DNA of 19,279 bases from positions 1 through 19,279 of the forward strand of contig CAJTUD010000054.1 in NCBI GenBank assembly GCA_910579725.1, in the 5' to 3' direction. Shown here piece by piece: positions 7,601 to 14,495 of this stretch; the stretch's first letter is position 1, and each line of letters opens with the position of its first letter. The notes under the pieces are model-generated. The model did not search any database and was not told the DNA's origin. It was given only the letters and a program-made list of their open reading frames with translations. The stretch is from an uncultured Oscillospiraceae bacterium. Its GTDB lineage: Bacteria > Bacillota > Clostridia > Oscillospirales > Oscillospiraceae. Both the position numbers and the translations under genes were made by a program.

Positions 7601-7760
7601 TCGTGAAATCAGAAAAAACAGAGTGAAAATTTGCCGTTTTTTTTCACGTTGTTGGGCAAAACGCAGGGATTTCCTCCCACAAGTTTTGGCGTGCAATTTT
7701 GGATTTTCTTCTCGCCCATAGTACATTTCAAAAATTTTTCAGAAACCTTGTGATTTCCTC

Positions 7761-7800
7761 TTGACAAACCGTACATACTGCATATACTGTTTATATACAG
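7761..7800 (+). promoter_or_regulatory. gntR-ABC operon promoter with overlapping operator-like repeat
   Basis: TTGACA at 7761-7766 is 16 nt from TATACT at 7783-7788, a near-consensus promoter. CTGT-N6-ACAG at 7787-7800 is an inverted repeat overlapping the -10 and the expected transcription start, and ATACTG occurs twice (7775, 7784). This is where an autoregulating GntR repressor would bind. The promoter is seen; the operator role is inferred. Confidence 0.75.
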
Positions 7801-7818
7801 ATGAACAGAGGTGCATGC

Positions 7819-8193
7819 ATGGACATCATCATCAGCAATTCCAGTGGGCAGCCCATTTACGAGCAGATCTGCCGCCAACTCAAAGGAGCTGTCGCTTCAG
7901 GAAAGCTCCGCCCCGGCGACCCTTTGCCCTCTATCCGCAATCTGGCCCGGGATCTGCGCATCAGCGTCATTACCACCAAACGGGCCTACGAGGAGCTGGA
8001 GCGCGACGGCTTCATCCAAACCGTGGCCGGAAAGGGCAGCTTCGTGGCTCAGCAGAACCTGGAGCTGGCAAGGGAGAGTAATCTGCGGGAAATCGAACAG
8101 CATTTACAGGCGGCACTGGAGTTGGCAAGGCAGATTGCGCTGCCGACGGAGGAGCTGCACAATATACTTACCGTATTAAGCGAGGAGGACTAA
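7819..8193 (+). CDS. GntR-family repressor, YtrA subfamily
   Basis: The 124-residue protein has an N-terminal winged helix of GntR type: PIYEQICRQLKGAVASGKL, then GDPLPSIRNLARDL and the recognition helix ITTKRAYEELERDG, then the wing GKGSFV. Only about 45 residues follow, a short helical dimerisation tail rather than a ligand-binding domain, which is the YtrA layout. YtrA-type regulators usually repress an ABC transporter encoded next to them and respond to envelope-active compounds. The start at 7819 has AGGTG 5 nt upstream; an in-frame ATG at 7801 would sit almost at the transcription start. The next gene begins 5 nt after the stop, and its ribosome binding site lies in the last codons of gntR. 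Confidence 0.9.
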   Translation: MDIIISNSSGQPIYEQICRQLKGAVASGKLRPGDPLPSIRNLARDLRISVITTKRAYEELERDGFIQTVAGKGSFVAQQNLELARESNLREIEQHLQAALELARQIALPTEELHNILTVLSEED

Positions 8194-8198
8194 ACAAA

Positions 8199-9053
8199 AT
8201 GGAGAGCAATGCCATTGAAATCCGGGGCCTGACCAAGAGGTACAAGGACTTCTCCCTGGACAATCTGGATCTCAGACTGCCCTATGGCTGTGTGCTGGGA
8301 CTGGTGGGAGAGAACGGCGCAGGGAAAAGCACCACCATCCGCCTGATTATGGACGCACTGGAGCGGGACGGAGGAACCGTCTCCGTGATGGGAACCGACA
8401 ACAAAAGCAAGGAATTTCTGAGTCTGAAGGAGGAGATCGGCGTGGTGCTGGACGAGACCTTCGTGCCGGAGGTCATCAATGCCAAGCAGATGGGGAAGAT
8501 CATGGCGGGCACCTATAAAAACTGGGATCAGGCGGCCTACGATGGCTGGATCAGGCGGTTCGAGCTGCCGCTGGACAAGAAGTTCAAGGACTACTCCCGG
8601 GGCATGACCATGAAGCTGGGTATTGCGGCGGCCCTGAGTCACCACCCCAGGCTGCTGCTGCTGGACGAGGCCACCGGCGGGCTGGATCCCATGGTCCGGG
8701 AGGAACTGCTGGAGGTATTTGCGGACTTCGCCGCCCAGGAAGGCCACGCGGTTCTGCTCTCCAGCCACATTGTCAGCGACCTGGAGCGTATCTGCGACTA
8801 TATCGCTTTCCTCCATAAGGGGAAGCTGATGCTGTGCGAGGAGAAGGACGTGCTGCTGGATAAATACGGCATTCTGAAATGCTCCAGGGAACAGCTGTCC
8901 AACATTCCCGGGAAGGCCGTCCACGGCAAGAGGGTGGGAACCTACGGCGTGGAGGCCTTGGTGGAGCGGGCGTACATGCCCCGGGACGCGGTAGTGGACC
9001 GGGCGAGTCTGGAGGATATCATCCTGTATATGGTGAAGGGAGAACAGAAATGA
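8199..9053 (+). CDS. ABC transporter ATP-binding protein
   Basis: The 284-residue protein is a single nucleotide-binding domain with Walker A GENGAGKST (37-45), the signature segment YSRGM (132-136) in place of LSGGQ, Walker B LLLLDEA (152-158) and the H-loop H190. This degenerate signature (SRGM) is common in the drug-export/YtrB-type ATPases paired with GntR regulators. It would drive export or extraction of a substrate through the two permeases that follow. The ATG lies 5 nt after gntR with AGGAGG upstream; its stop overlaps the next ATG (ATGA). Confidence 0.93.
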   Translation: MESNAIEIRGLTKRYKDFSLDNLDLRLPYGCVLGLVGENGAGKSTTIRLIMDALERDGGTVSVMGTDNKSKEFLSLKEEIGVVLDETFVPEVINAKQMGKIMAGTYKNWDQAAYDGWIRRFELPLDKKFKDYSRGMTMKLGIAAALSHHPRLLLLDEATGGLDPMVREELLEVFADFAAQEGHAVLLSSHIVSDLERICDYIAFLHKGKLMLCEEKDVLLDKYGILKCSREQLSNIPGKAVHGKRVGTYGVEALVERAYMPRDAVVDRASLEDIILYMVKGEQK

Positions 9054-9682
9054 TCGGGCTTTTGAAAAAGGATCTCTATGTGGCGGACAAATCCGGACGG
9101 CTGCTGCTGGTACTTGCATTGATATTCAGTATGATGCCCTCGATGGGGGCCTTCGGCAGTACCTATGCCATGATGATGGCAGTAATGATGCCGCTGAGTT
9201 CCATTGCCTATGACGAGCGATGCAAGTGGGACCGCTACGCCGCCATGCTGCCCTATCGGGTGGGCCAGCTGGTGTGGAGCAAATATCTGCTGTCCTATCT
9301 CTACACCTTGTTGGGCGGAGGTATTATCGTGCTGGGAGCATTCCTCCGGGGCATGACTACGGGGGCGGCGGATTGGAAGGAGACGGCGGAGATGAGCACC
9401 ATGCTGGCGGTCGTCATGCTGTTCATTACGGCGCTGGGCCTGCCGATGCTCTATCGGTTCGGGTCCGAAAAAGGGCGGCTTGCGATGATCCTGTGCATGG
9501 GCGCCGGCGTTGGTACGGCCATGGGACTGATGGGTATTTTCGGAGAGCTTCCCAAACTGCCGGAACTTCCTGTGCCCGCGGCAGCCGCCGGGGTCGCCGT
9601 TCTGGCGGTGGGATTGACCTGGCTGTCTTTCCGTCTGAGCGTTCATTTCTACATGAGGCGGCAAAACGGGGCGTACAACTGA
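9050..9682 (+). CDS. ABC-2 type permease subunit A
   Basis: The 210-residue membrane protein has about six predicted membrane segments and starts MIGLLKKDLYVADK, a pattern typical of the short ABC-2 permeases (Pfam ABC2_membrane_5 type). A cytoplasmic loop near residues 53-72 (YDERCKWDRYAAMLPYR) is the conserved loop of this family. It is translationally coupled to the ATPase by a 4-nt ATGA overlap. Together with subunit B it probably forms the membrane channel as a heterodimer. Substrate unknown. Confidence 0.85.
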   Translation: MIGLLKKDLYVADKSGRLLLVLALIFSMMPSMGAFGSTYAMMMAVMMPLSSIAYDERCKWDRYAAMLPYRVGQLVWSKYLLSYLYTLLGGGIIVLGAFLRGMTTGAADWKETAEMSTMLAVVMLFITALGLPMLYRFGSEKGRLAMILCMGAGVGTAMGLMGIFGELPKLPELPVPAAAAGVAVLAVGLTWLSFRLSVHFYMRRQNGAYN

Positions 9683-9702
9683 TCCGAAAAGGAGGGGCGG
9701 CT

Positions 9703-10344
9703 ATGCTGGCAATGCTGCGGAAAGACTTCTATGTCATGCGGAAATATTCGGCTGCGCTTATTAGCACCTGGGGTGTGATGATCGTGGTATTTAACCGGAT
9801 ACTCAGGACAGATACCAGATTCCTGTACTATCTCACACCTGTGCTGAGCACCACGATTGCGCTCAACGCCATCAGCACCGACCATGAGTGCCGCTGGGAT
9901 CGTTTCGCTACCATGACGCCCCTGCGGCCCTGGCAGCTGGTGTTGGAAAAATATTGTTTCGCTTACGGCACGCTGGCTTTGCTGACGGGCTTGAGCGCTC
10001 TTGCGTCTTGGACATCCGTCTCTGGCAGGGAGGGGCCGGATATATGGCTGGTGTTTACGATGGTATCGCTGTTCCTTACGATGGCTCTGCCTCTGATTTA
10101 CCGATTTGGACGGCAGAAGAGTTCCTTTATACTGCTGGCCTTCTGGGGTCTTGTCGCGGCGGCGATTTTAGGTGCAGCATATTTCCGGTACAATCCCATC
10201 AGGCTCGTCTCCAACTGGCTGGAGGATGTTCCGGTCCTGCTGCTGGCGGCGGGAACCGCAGCAGTCCTTTTGGTGCTGAACACCGGGTCCGTTTTTCTCT
10301 CTATCCGTCTCTGCGCCCGCCGCCAGCGGGGCTGGTACCAGTAA
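9703..10344 (+). CDS. ABC-2 type permease subunit B
   Basis: The 213-residue product is a diverged paralogue of subunit A: both begin with L-L/M-L-KKD/RKD-LY/FYV, both carry a [D/N]xExxWDR(Y/F)A motif (here STDHECRWDRFATMTPLR near residue 60) and LP-LIYRFG in the second half. About six membrane segments are visible. The ATG at 9703 has AGGAGGGG 6-7 nt upstream and lies 20 nt after subunit A. It is the last gene of the gntR operon. Confidence 0.85.
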   Translation: MLAMLRKDFYVMRKYSAALISTWGVMIVVFNRILRTDTRFLYYLTPVLSTTIALNAISTDHECRWDRFATMTPLRPWQLVLEKYCFAYGTLALLTGLSALASWTSVSGREGPDIWLVFTMVSLFLTMALPLIYRFGRQKSSFILLAFWGLVAAAILGAAYFRYNPIRLVSNWLEDVPVLLLAAGTAAVLLVLNTGSVFLSIRLCARRQRGWYQ

Positions 10345-10364
10345 AGCCATTGGGTAGAAACACA

Positions 10365-10394
10365 AGGGAAATCCACGAAATTCCCTGTATTTTT
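10365..10394 (+). terminator. Weak terminator after the gntR-ABC operon
   Basis: A 6-bp stem AGGGAA/TTCCCT with a 10-nt loop is followed 3 nt later by TTTTT, 20 nt after the last permease stop. It is short, so some readthrough towards MATE 2 is likely. Confidence 0.4.
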
Positions 10395-10424
10395 GGAGAA
10401 ACTGAAAAACTTTTATATCCCATA

Positions 10425-10453
10425 TTGACATAAAAATTTCATCATGCTACCAT
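10425..10453 (+). promoter_or_regulatory. MATE 2 promoter
   Basis: A perfect TTGACA at 10425-10430 is 17 nt from TACCAT at 10448-10453, which carries TGC immediately before it (extended -10). It lies between the ABC operon and the hairpin that precedes MATE 2. Confidence 0.7.
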
Positions 10454-10502
10454 AAAGCGTCGCTTGGGTGTCCGTTCTTACGGATCAGAGCGGCGCTTTT
10501 TT
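10454..10502 (+). terminator. Promoter-proximal intrinsic terminator (candidate attenuator) before MATE 2
   Basis: AAAGCGTCGCT (10454-10464) pairs over 11 bp, with one T-G wobble, with AGCGGCGCTTT (10489-10499), ending in six T (10497-10502). Inside, TCCGT (10471-10475) and ACGGA (10480-10484) form a second stem with loop TCTT. The structure starts directly after the -10 box, so nearly the whole leader of a transcript from that promoter would be the terminator. A second 7-bp hairpin, CCGCCGG/CCGGCGG, follows at 10511-10532. It could also stop readthrough from the ABC operon. Confidence 0.75.
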
Positions 10503-10578
10503 AACCAATCCCGCCGGGTCAAGCTCCGGCGGCGCAGCACAGCGGGGAAGCGGAACCCTGGAAAGGAATCGAAAGAGA

Positions 10579-11940
10579 GTGGAAGAAAAAGATTTGCAGC
10601 CAAAAGAGAACAAAATGGGCGTACTGCCCATCAACCGCCTGCTGCTGAGCATGTCGGTCCCCATCATGCTCAGTATGCTGGTTCAGGCCCTTTACAACGT
10701 TGTGGACAGCGTTTTCGTCTCCCGGGTCAGCGAGAATGCCCTGAACGCAGTCAGTCTGGCCTTCCCGGTGCAGAACCTGATGATCGCGGTGTCCACCGGT
10801 ACCGGCGTAGGCATCAACGCCCTGCTCAGCAGAAGTCTGGGCGAGAAGCGGTTTGACCGCGCCAATCTTACCGCCTCCAACGGCGTGTTTCTGGGGATTT
10901 GCAGCGCGGCGGTCTTTGCGGTGCTGGGGGTATTGTTCTCCCGGACCTTTTTCCTGGTCCAGACCGATGTGGCGGAGATTGTGGAGGGCGGCGCGGCCTA
11001 CATCCAGATATGTACGGTCTGTTCTTTCGGCCTTTTTGTCGCCATCAGCATTGAGCGCCTTCTCCAGGCCACCGGTAAGAGCGTATACAGCATGATAACC
11101 CAAATGGCCGGGGCGGTCGTCAACATTATTTTTGACCCCATTTTTATCTTTACCTTTAACATGGGCGTGGTAGGCGCGGCCTGGGCCACGGTGCTGGGTC
11201 AGATTGTAGGTGCGGCTCTGGGCCTCTATTTCAACGCGAAGAAGAACACGGAGATCACGCTGACCTTCAAGGGCTTCCGTCCCAACTGGCACATCATCCG
11301 CCGCATTTACTCCGTAGGCGTACCATCCATCATTATGGCGTCCATCGGCTCTGTGATGACCTTCGGCCTCAACAAGATTCTCATTGCCTTCACCACCACT
11401 GCCACCGCCGTTTTCGGGGTGTACTTCAAGCTCCAGAGCTTTGTTTTCATGCCGGTATTCGGTCTGAACAACGGCATGGTGCCAATTGTGGCCTACAACT
11501 TCGGCGCCAGAAAACCGGACCGGATGGTCAAGGCGGTCAAGCTGGGCGCGATCTACGCCACCGCCATCATGGCCGCCGGCGCGGCCGTCTTCCTGCTGAT
11601 CCCCCATCTGCTCTTGGGCCTGTTTGACGCCTCGGAATACATGCTGGAGATCGGCGTCCCCGCCCTGCGGACCATCTGCCTCAGCTTTTTGCTGGCAGGC
11701 TTCGGCATCGTCGCCTCGTCCTTCTTCCAGTCCCTGGGCCACGGGGTACTGAGCCTCATTATCTCCCTGGTCCGGCAGCTGATCGTACTGCTGCCCGCAG
11801 CGTGGCTGCTGAGCCTCTCCGGACAGCTGGATCTTGTCTGGTGGGCCTTCCCCATCGCGGAAATATTCTCCGCGGCCCTGAGCGTGCTGTTTTTGATCTA
11901 CGCCTACCGGAAAGAAGTCAAGCCCATGCTGGCAGAATAA
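10579..11940 (+). CDS. MATE-family multidrug/cation antiporter 2
   Basis: The 453-residue product has 12 hydrophobic segments in two pseudo-repeated halves, starting with NRLLLSMSVPIMLSMLVQAL and YNVVDSVFVSR, the typical MATE opening. The second half begins near VGVPSIIMASIGSVMTFGLN and contains the conserved GLNNGMVPIVAYNFGA. It is a different branch from MATE 1. The start is uncertain: GTG at 10579 (GAAAGGA 10-15 nt upstream) gives a 12-residue cytoplasmic lead; ATG at 10615 is the minimal start; the frame is also open from a GTG at 10468 inside the leader hairpin, which I reject. Expression is probably gated by the terminator at 10454. Convergent with iscU. Confidence 0.87.
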   Translation: MEEKDLQPKENKMGVLPINRLLLSMSVPIMLSMLVQALYNVVDSVFVSRVSENALNAVSLAFPVQNLMIAVSTGTGVGINALLSRSLGEKRFDRANLTASNGVFLGICSAAVFAVLGVLFSRTFFLVQTDVAEIVEGGAAYIQICTVCSFGLFVAISIERLLQATGKSVYSMITQMAGAVVNIIFDPIFIFTFNMGVVGAAWATVLGQIVGAALGLYFNAKKNTEITLTFKGFRPNWHIIRRIYSVGVPSIIMASIGSVMTFGLNKILIAFTTTATAVFGVYFKLQSFVFMPVFGLNNGMVPIVAYNFGARKPDRMVKAVKLGAIYATAIMAAGAAVFLLIPHLLLGLFDASEYMLEIGVPALRTICLSFLLAGFGIVASSFFQSLGHGVLSLIISLVRQLIVLLPAAWLLSLSGQLDLVWWAFPIAEIFSAALSVLFLIYAYRKEVKPMLAE

Positions 11941-11952
11941 ACGCCCCATATC

Positions 11953-11983
11953 AAAAAGCGGCCCGATGAGAACATCGGGCCGC
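11953..11983. terminator. Bidirectional terminator between MATE 2 and iscU
   Basis: A perfect 11-bp stem GCGGCCCGATG/CATCGGGCCGC (11958-11968, 11973-11983) with loop AGAA lies between the convergent stops. On the minus strand it is followed by TTTTT, ideal for iscU. On the plus strand the following CTCTCTTTTC is weaker but workable for MATE 2. Confidence 0.88.
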
Positions 11984-12002
11984 CTCTCTTTTCAAAAAAT
12001 GC

Positions 12003-12473
12003 TTACTCTTCCTCGCGGTCATGCTCGTGGCCATGTTCGTGGCCGCAGCACCCCTCCTCGCAGCTGTCACAGGGATGCTCATAGGGCACGCCTTTGCGCT
12101 TGTAATAGTCGGCGATGGCAGCCTTGACCGCCTGCTCGGCAAGCACAGAGCAGTGAATTTTCACAGCAGGCAGGCCGTCGAGGGACTCCACCACCGCCTG
12201 ATTGGTCAGCTTCAGCGCCTCGGAGAGCGGTTTTCCCTTGATCATATCGGTGGCGATGGAACTGGTGGCAATAGCGGAAGCACAGCCGAAGGTCTGGAAT
12301 TTTACATCCTCGATGATTTCATCGTCATTGATTTTCAGGTACATTCTCATGATGTCGCCGCACTTGGCGTTGCCTACCTCGCCGACGCCATTGGCGTCGT
12401 CCATGGTGCCCACGTTGTGGGGATGGGCGAAATGCTCCATTACTTTTTCGCTGTATTCCATAGCCATGGTCAT
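12003..12473 (-). CDS. iscU: Fe-S cluster assembly scaffold IscU/NifU-like protein
   Basis: The 156-residue protein is the scaffold on which IscS-derived sulfur and iron form [2Fe-2S] or [4Fe-4S] clusters. The three cluster cysteines are in NAKCGD (C38, with D40), FGCASAIATSS (C64) and HCSVLAEQA (C108). After residue 130, where IscU-type proteins usually end, comes an acidic tail with four Cys (135, 138, 142, 143) and four alternating His (145, 147, 149, 151). The start at 12473 is fixed by AAAGG 5 nt upstream; an in-frame ATG two codons later is less well spaced. It lies 88 nt downstream of iscS, with a hairpin between them, and ends in a shared terminator. Confidence 0.92.
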   Translation of the reverse strand: MTMAMEYSEKVMEHFAHPHNVGTMDDANGVGEVGNAKCGDIMRMYLKINDDEIIEDVKFQTFGCASAIATSSIATDMIKGKPLSEALKLTNQAVVESLDGLPAVKIHCSVLAEQAVKAAIADYYKRKGVPYEHPCDSCEEGCCGHEHGHEHDREEE

Positions 12474-12506
12474 TTTTTCCTTTCCGATTTGAGATGGATT
12501 TTTCAC

Positions 12507-12527
12507 TTGCCGCGCGGAGCGCGGCAA
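12507..12527 (-). repeat. Perfect 9-bp hairpin between iscS and iscU
   Basis: TTGCCGCGC and GCGCGGCAA pair perfectly around a 3-nt loop in the 88-nt gap between iscS and iscU. No T-run follows on the minus strand, so it is more likely an mRNA processing or stability element, or a partial terminator that lowers iscU output, than a full stop signal. Confidence 0.75.
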
Positions 12528-12561
12528 AAGGTTTATTTTTCCGAGCCTTCCCTGGGACCCT

Positions 12562-13749
12562 TTACCGGTAAGGATCCGGCATTTTCTCCAGCATATGCAT
12601 CCATACCGGACTCATCTGTCTGAGCGTCCTTACCACCTCCGGCACCTGTTGGAGGATATACTCCACTTCCTCCATGGTGTTATACTCGCAAAGGCTCAGC
12701 CGCAGGGATCCGTGAGCAATCTCATGCGGAAGTCCCAGCGCCAGCAGCACATGGCTGGGGTCCAGCGACCCGCTGGTGCACGCGCTGCCGGAACTTGCGC
12801 AGATTCCCGCCAGATCCAGCCGCAACAGCAGGCTTTCCCCCTCAATTCCCTCAAAACAGAAGCTGACAATCCCCGGCGCCTTGTGGTCCGCGCTTCCATT
12901 GCAGAAGGAATAGGGGATTTTGCTGAGTCCCTCTGTCAGCCTCTCCCGCATGGCGGACACTTTCGCCATGTTCTCCTCCATGTGGGCGCAGCTCTCTGTC
13001 AGTGCCGCCGCCATAGCCAGAATAGCGGGGATGGCCTCAGTGCCACCCCTTCTGCCTCTCTCCTGAGCTCCGCCCTCAATGAAGTTCTTCAGCCGGATGG
13101 ATTTCTTGCAGTACAGCGCCCCTACGCCTTTGGGCGCGTGGAACTTGTGGCCGGAGAGAGAGAGCATGTCAATGTTGTCCGCCGCCACGTCCACCGGCAC
13201 GTGGCCCACCGCCTGCACAGCGTCGGTGTGGAACAGAATTCCTCTCTCCCGGCAGACCGCGCCAATTTCCTGAATGGGCTGGATCGTGCCGATCTCATTG
13301 TTGACATACATCACTGTTACCAGGCAGGTATCCTCCCGGATGGCGGCCTTCAGCTCCTCCAGACGCACCACTCCGTCCTTATGGACCGGCAGATACGTCA
13401 CATCAAATCCCTGCTTTTCCAGCTTCTTCAGGGTGTGGAGCACCGCGTGATGCTCAATGGCGTCGGAAATAATATGCTTTTTTCCCTGTTCCGCTCCCAT
13501 TCGAGCACCCTCGGTGATAGCCCAGTTGTCAGCCTCGGTGCCGCAGCCGGTGAAATAGATTTCCCTGGCTTCGGCGTTCAGGCACCTGGCGATGGCCTCT
13601 CGTGCGCCCATCAGCGCAAAATTGGCCTCCCGTCCCTTCTGATGGAGAGAGCTGGGGTTGCCGTAGAGCTCTCCCAGAGCGGGAAGCATGGCCTCCTCCG
13701 CCGTTTTGCTCATTGCGGTGGTGGCCGCGTTGTCAGCGTAAACGAACAT
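12562..13749 (-). CDS. iscS: Cysteine desulfurase (IscS/NifS family)
   Basis: The 395-residue PLP enzyme converts cysteine to alanine and passes the sulfur to IscU. It opens with VYADNAATT, has the PLP-interacting EHHAVL (99-104), the PLP-binding lysine in LSLSGHKFHAPKG (K202) and the persulfide-forming cysteine in ASSGSACTSGS (C324). The short active-site loop and the pairing with iscU fit a NifS/IscS-type group rather than SufS. ATG at 13749 has GAAGG about 10 nt upstream; a TTG three codons earlier is possible. It is preceded by its own promoter and operator at 13804 and sits 119 nt after iscR. Confidence 0.94.
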   Translation of the reverse strand: MFVYADNAATTAMSKTAEEAMLPALGELYGNPSSLHQKGREANFALMGAREAIARCLNAEAREIYFTGCGTEADNWAITEGARMGAEQGKKHIISDAIEHHAVLHTLKKLEKQGFDVTYLPVHKDGVVRLEELKAAIREDTCLVTVMYVNNEIGTIQPIQEIGAVCRERGILFHTDAVQAVGHVPVDVAADNIDMLSLSGHKFHAPKGVGALYCKKSIRLKNFIEGGAQERGRRGGTEAIPAILAMAAALTESCAHMEENMAKVSAMRERLTEGLSKIPYSFCNGSADHKAPGIVSFCFEGIEGESLLLRLDLAGICASSGSACTSGSLDPSHVLLALGLPHEIAHGSLRLSLCEYNTMEEVEYILQQVPEVVRTLRQMSPVWMHMLEKMPDPYR

Positions 13750-13803
13750 GGCTCGCAAACCTTCTTTCTTTTGCCCGCCGGAAACTCCGGCGTGAAATGT
13801 ACC

Positions 13804-13833
13804 AGTATCCTATAGGAAAATAGGAATTATTAA
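13804..13833 (-). promoter_or_regulatory. iscS promoter with IscR-type operator
   Basis: The inverted repeat TCCTAT-N6-ATAGGA fills 13808-13825. On the minus strand it lies between TTAATA (13833-13828) and GATACT (13809-13804), separated by 18 nt, so a bound repressor would cover the promoter. The same 6-6-6 repeat occurs in front of iscR. Promoter boxes are moderate; the repeat itself is exact. Confidence 0.7.
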
Positions 13834-13868
13834 CGTCCTGCGATACGGCGCGGAAACCACGGCGATGC

Positions 13869-14327
13869 TCAGCAGTTTCCCTTCCGGGCCGCAGAGGAGG
13901 CGCACCGGGCATCCAGCCGCCTCTGCTTATCTACCAGATCCGCCAGAGTGACATGATCCACCACGTTGCTGATAGCCTGATCCACCTGCTCCCACAGATC
14001 CAGGGTCACGCAGGCTTTGCACCGGGCGCACTGGTTGACCTCGTCGTCCAGGCAGGACACCGGGGACAGGCTTCCTTCCACTGTCCGCAGAATCAACCCC
14101 ACGGTGCAGTCCTCCGGACTCTTCACCAGCCGGTAGCCTCCCTTGGCGCCTCTTACGCTGCGCACCAGACCGGAGCGGACCAGCACCGGGATAATCTGCT
14201 CCAGATATTTTTCGCTGATTCCCCGGCTCCCGGCCACGCTTTTCACCGACAGGTTCACCCCCTCGTCCTGCATGGCCAGCTCCAGCATCAGATGCAGGGC
14301 ATAGCGGCTTTTCACGGAGATCTTCAC
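13869..14327 (-). CDS. iscR: Rrf2-family Fe-S cluster regulator IscR
   Basis: The 152-residue protein has the Rrf2 winged helix: MKISVKSRYALHLMLELA at the N-terminus, a recognition region around GISEKYLEQII (36-46) and the wing RGAKGGYRL (59-67). Its cluster loop has four cysteines, C92, C100, C103 and C106, compared with three in E. coli IscR, so cluster ligation may differ. IscR senses Fe-S cluster status and represses isc genes. The GTG start at 14327 is the only in-frame start that gives the family N-terminus; an ATG just upstream runs into a stop in another frame. No clear terminator separates it from iscS. CymR is an alternative Rrf2 regulator but normally lacks the cysteines. Confidence 0.9.
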   Translation of the reverse strand: MKISVKSRYALHLMLELAMQDEGVNLSVKSVAGSRGISEKYLEQIIPVLVRSGLVRSVRGAKGGYRLVKSPEDCTVGLILRTVEGSLSPVSCLDDEVNQCARCKACVTLDLWEQVDQAISNVVDHVTLADLVDKQRRLDARCASSAARKGNC

Positions 14328-14349
14328 AGCGTCACCATCCTCTCGTATT

Positions 14350-14382
14350 TCCTATCTTAGTATAGGATTTATTTCTTGTCAA
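14350..14382 (-). promoter_or_regulatory. iscR promoter with overlapping IscR-type operator
   Basis: On the minus strand TTGACA (14382-14377) is 17 nt from TAAGAT (14359-14354). TCCTAT-N6-ATAGGA at 14350-14367 covers the -10 box. The spacer differs from the iscS copy while both arms are identical, which points to a real binding site and autoregulation. Confidence 0.8.
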
Positions 14383-14458
14383 GCGGCATATGCAACAAAT
14401 TCTGGCCGTCTGGGTTGGATACTCTGCATAGTCTGCCCTGGTTTGGCTGTGGTATGCC

Positions 14459-14495
14459 AAAAAACGCGGCCATCACGCCTGTCCTCCGGACGCGT
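14459..14495 (-). terminator. Probable sfsA terminator
   Basis: On the minus strand ACGCG, overlapping the sfsA stop, pairs with CGCGT followed by TTTTTT; inside, GTCC-GGA-GGAC forms a second short stem. The outer stem is only 5 bp, so efficiency is uncertain. Apart from this, the sfsA-iscR gap (14383-14494) shows nothing. Confidence 0.5.

Noticed and set aside
10454..10532. A known guanidine (ykkC or mini-ykkC), PreQ1 or fluoride riboswitch before MATE 2
   Set aside because: The loops lack the ACGR tetraloops of mini-ykkC, and no ykkC, PreQ1 or fluoride core could be matched. Only a terminator and a second plain hairpin are seen.
10468..10578. N-terminal extension of MATE 2 from the upstream GTG at 10468
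   Set aside because: The 37 extra residues fall in the leader terminator and hairpins, are Ser/Gly-rich without family similarity, and have no ribosome binding site.
13776..13792. CGCCGG/CCGGCG hairpin in the iscS leader as a regulatory element
   Set aside because: A 6-bp GC stem without T-run or conserved motif is expected by chance here; the nearby TCCTAT-N6-ATAGGA repeat explains regulation better.
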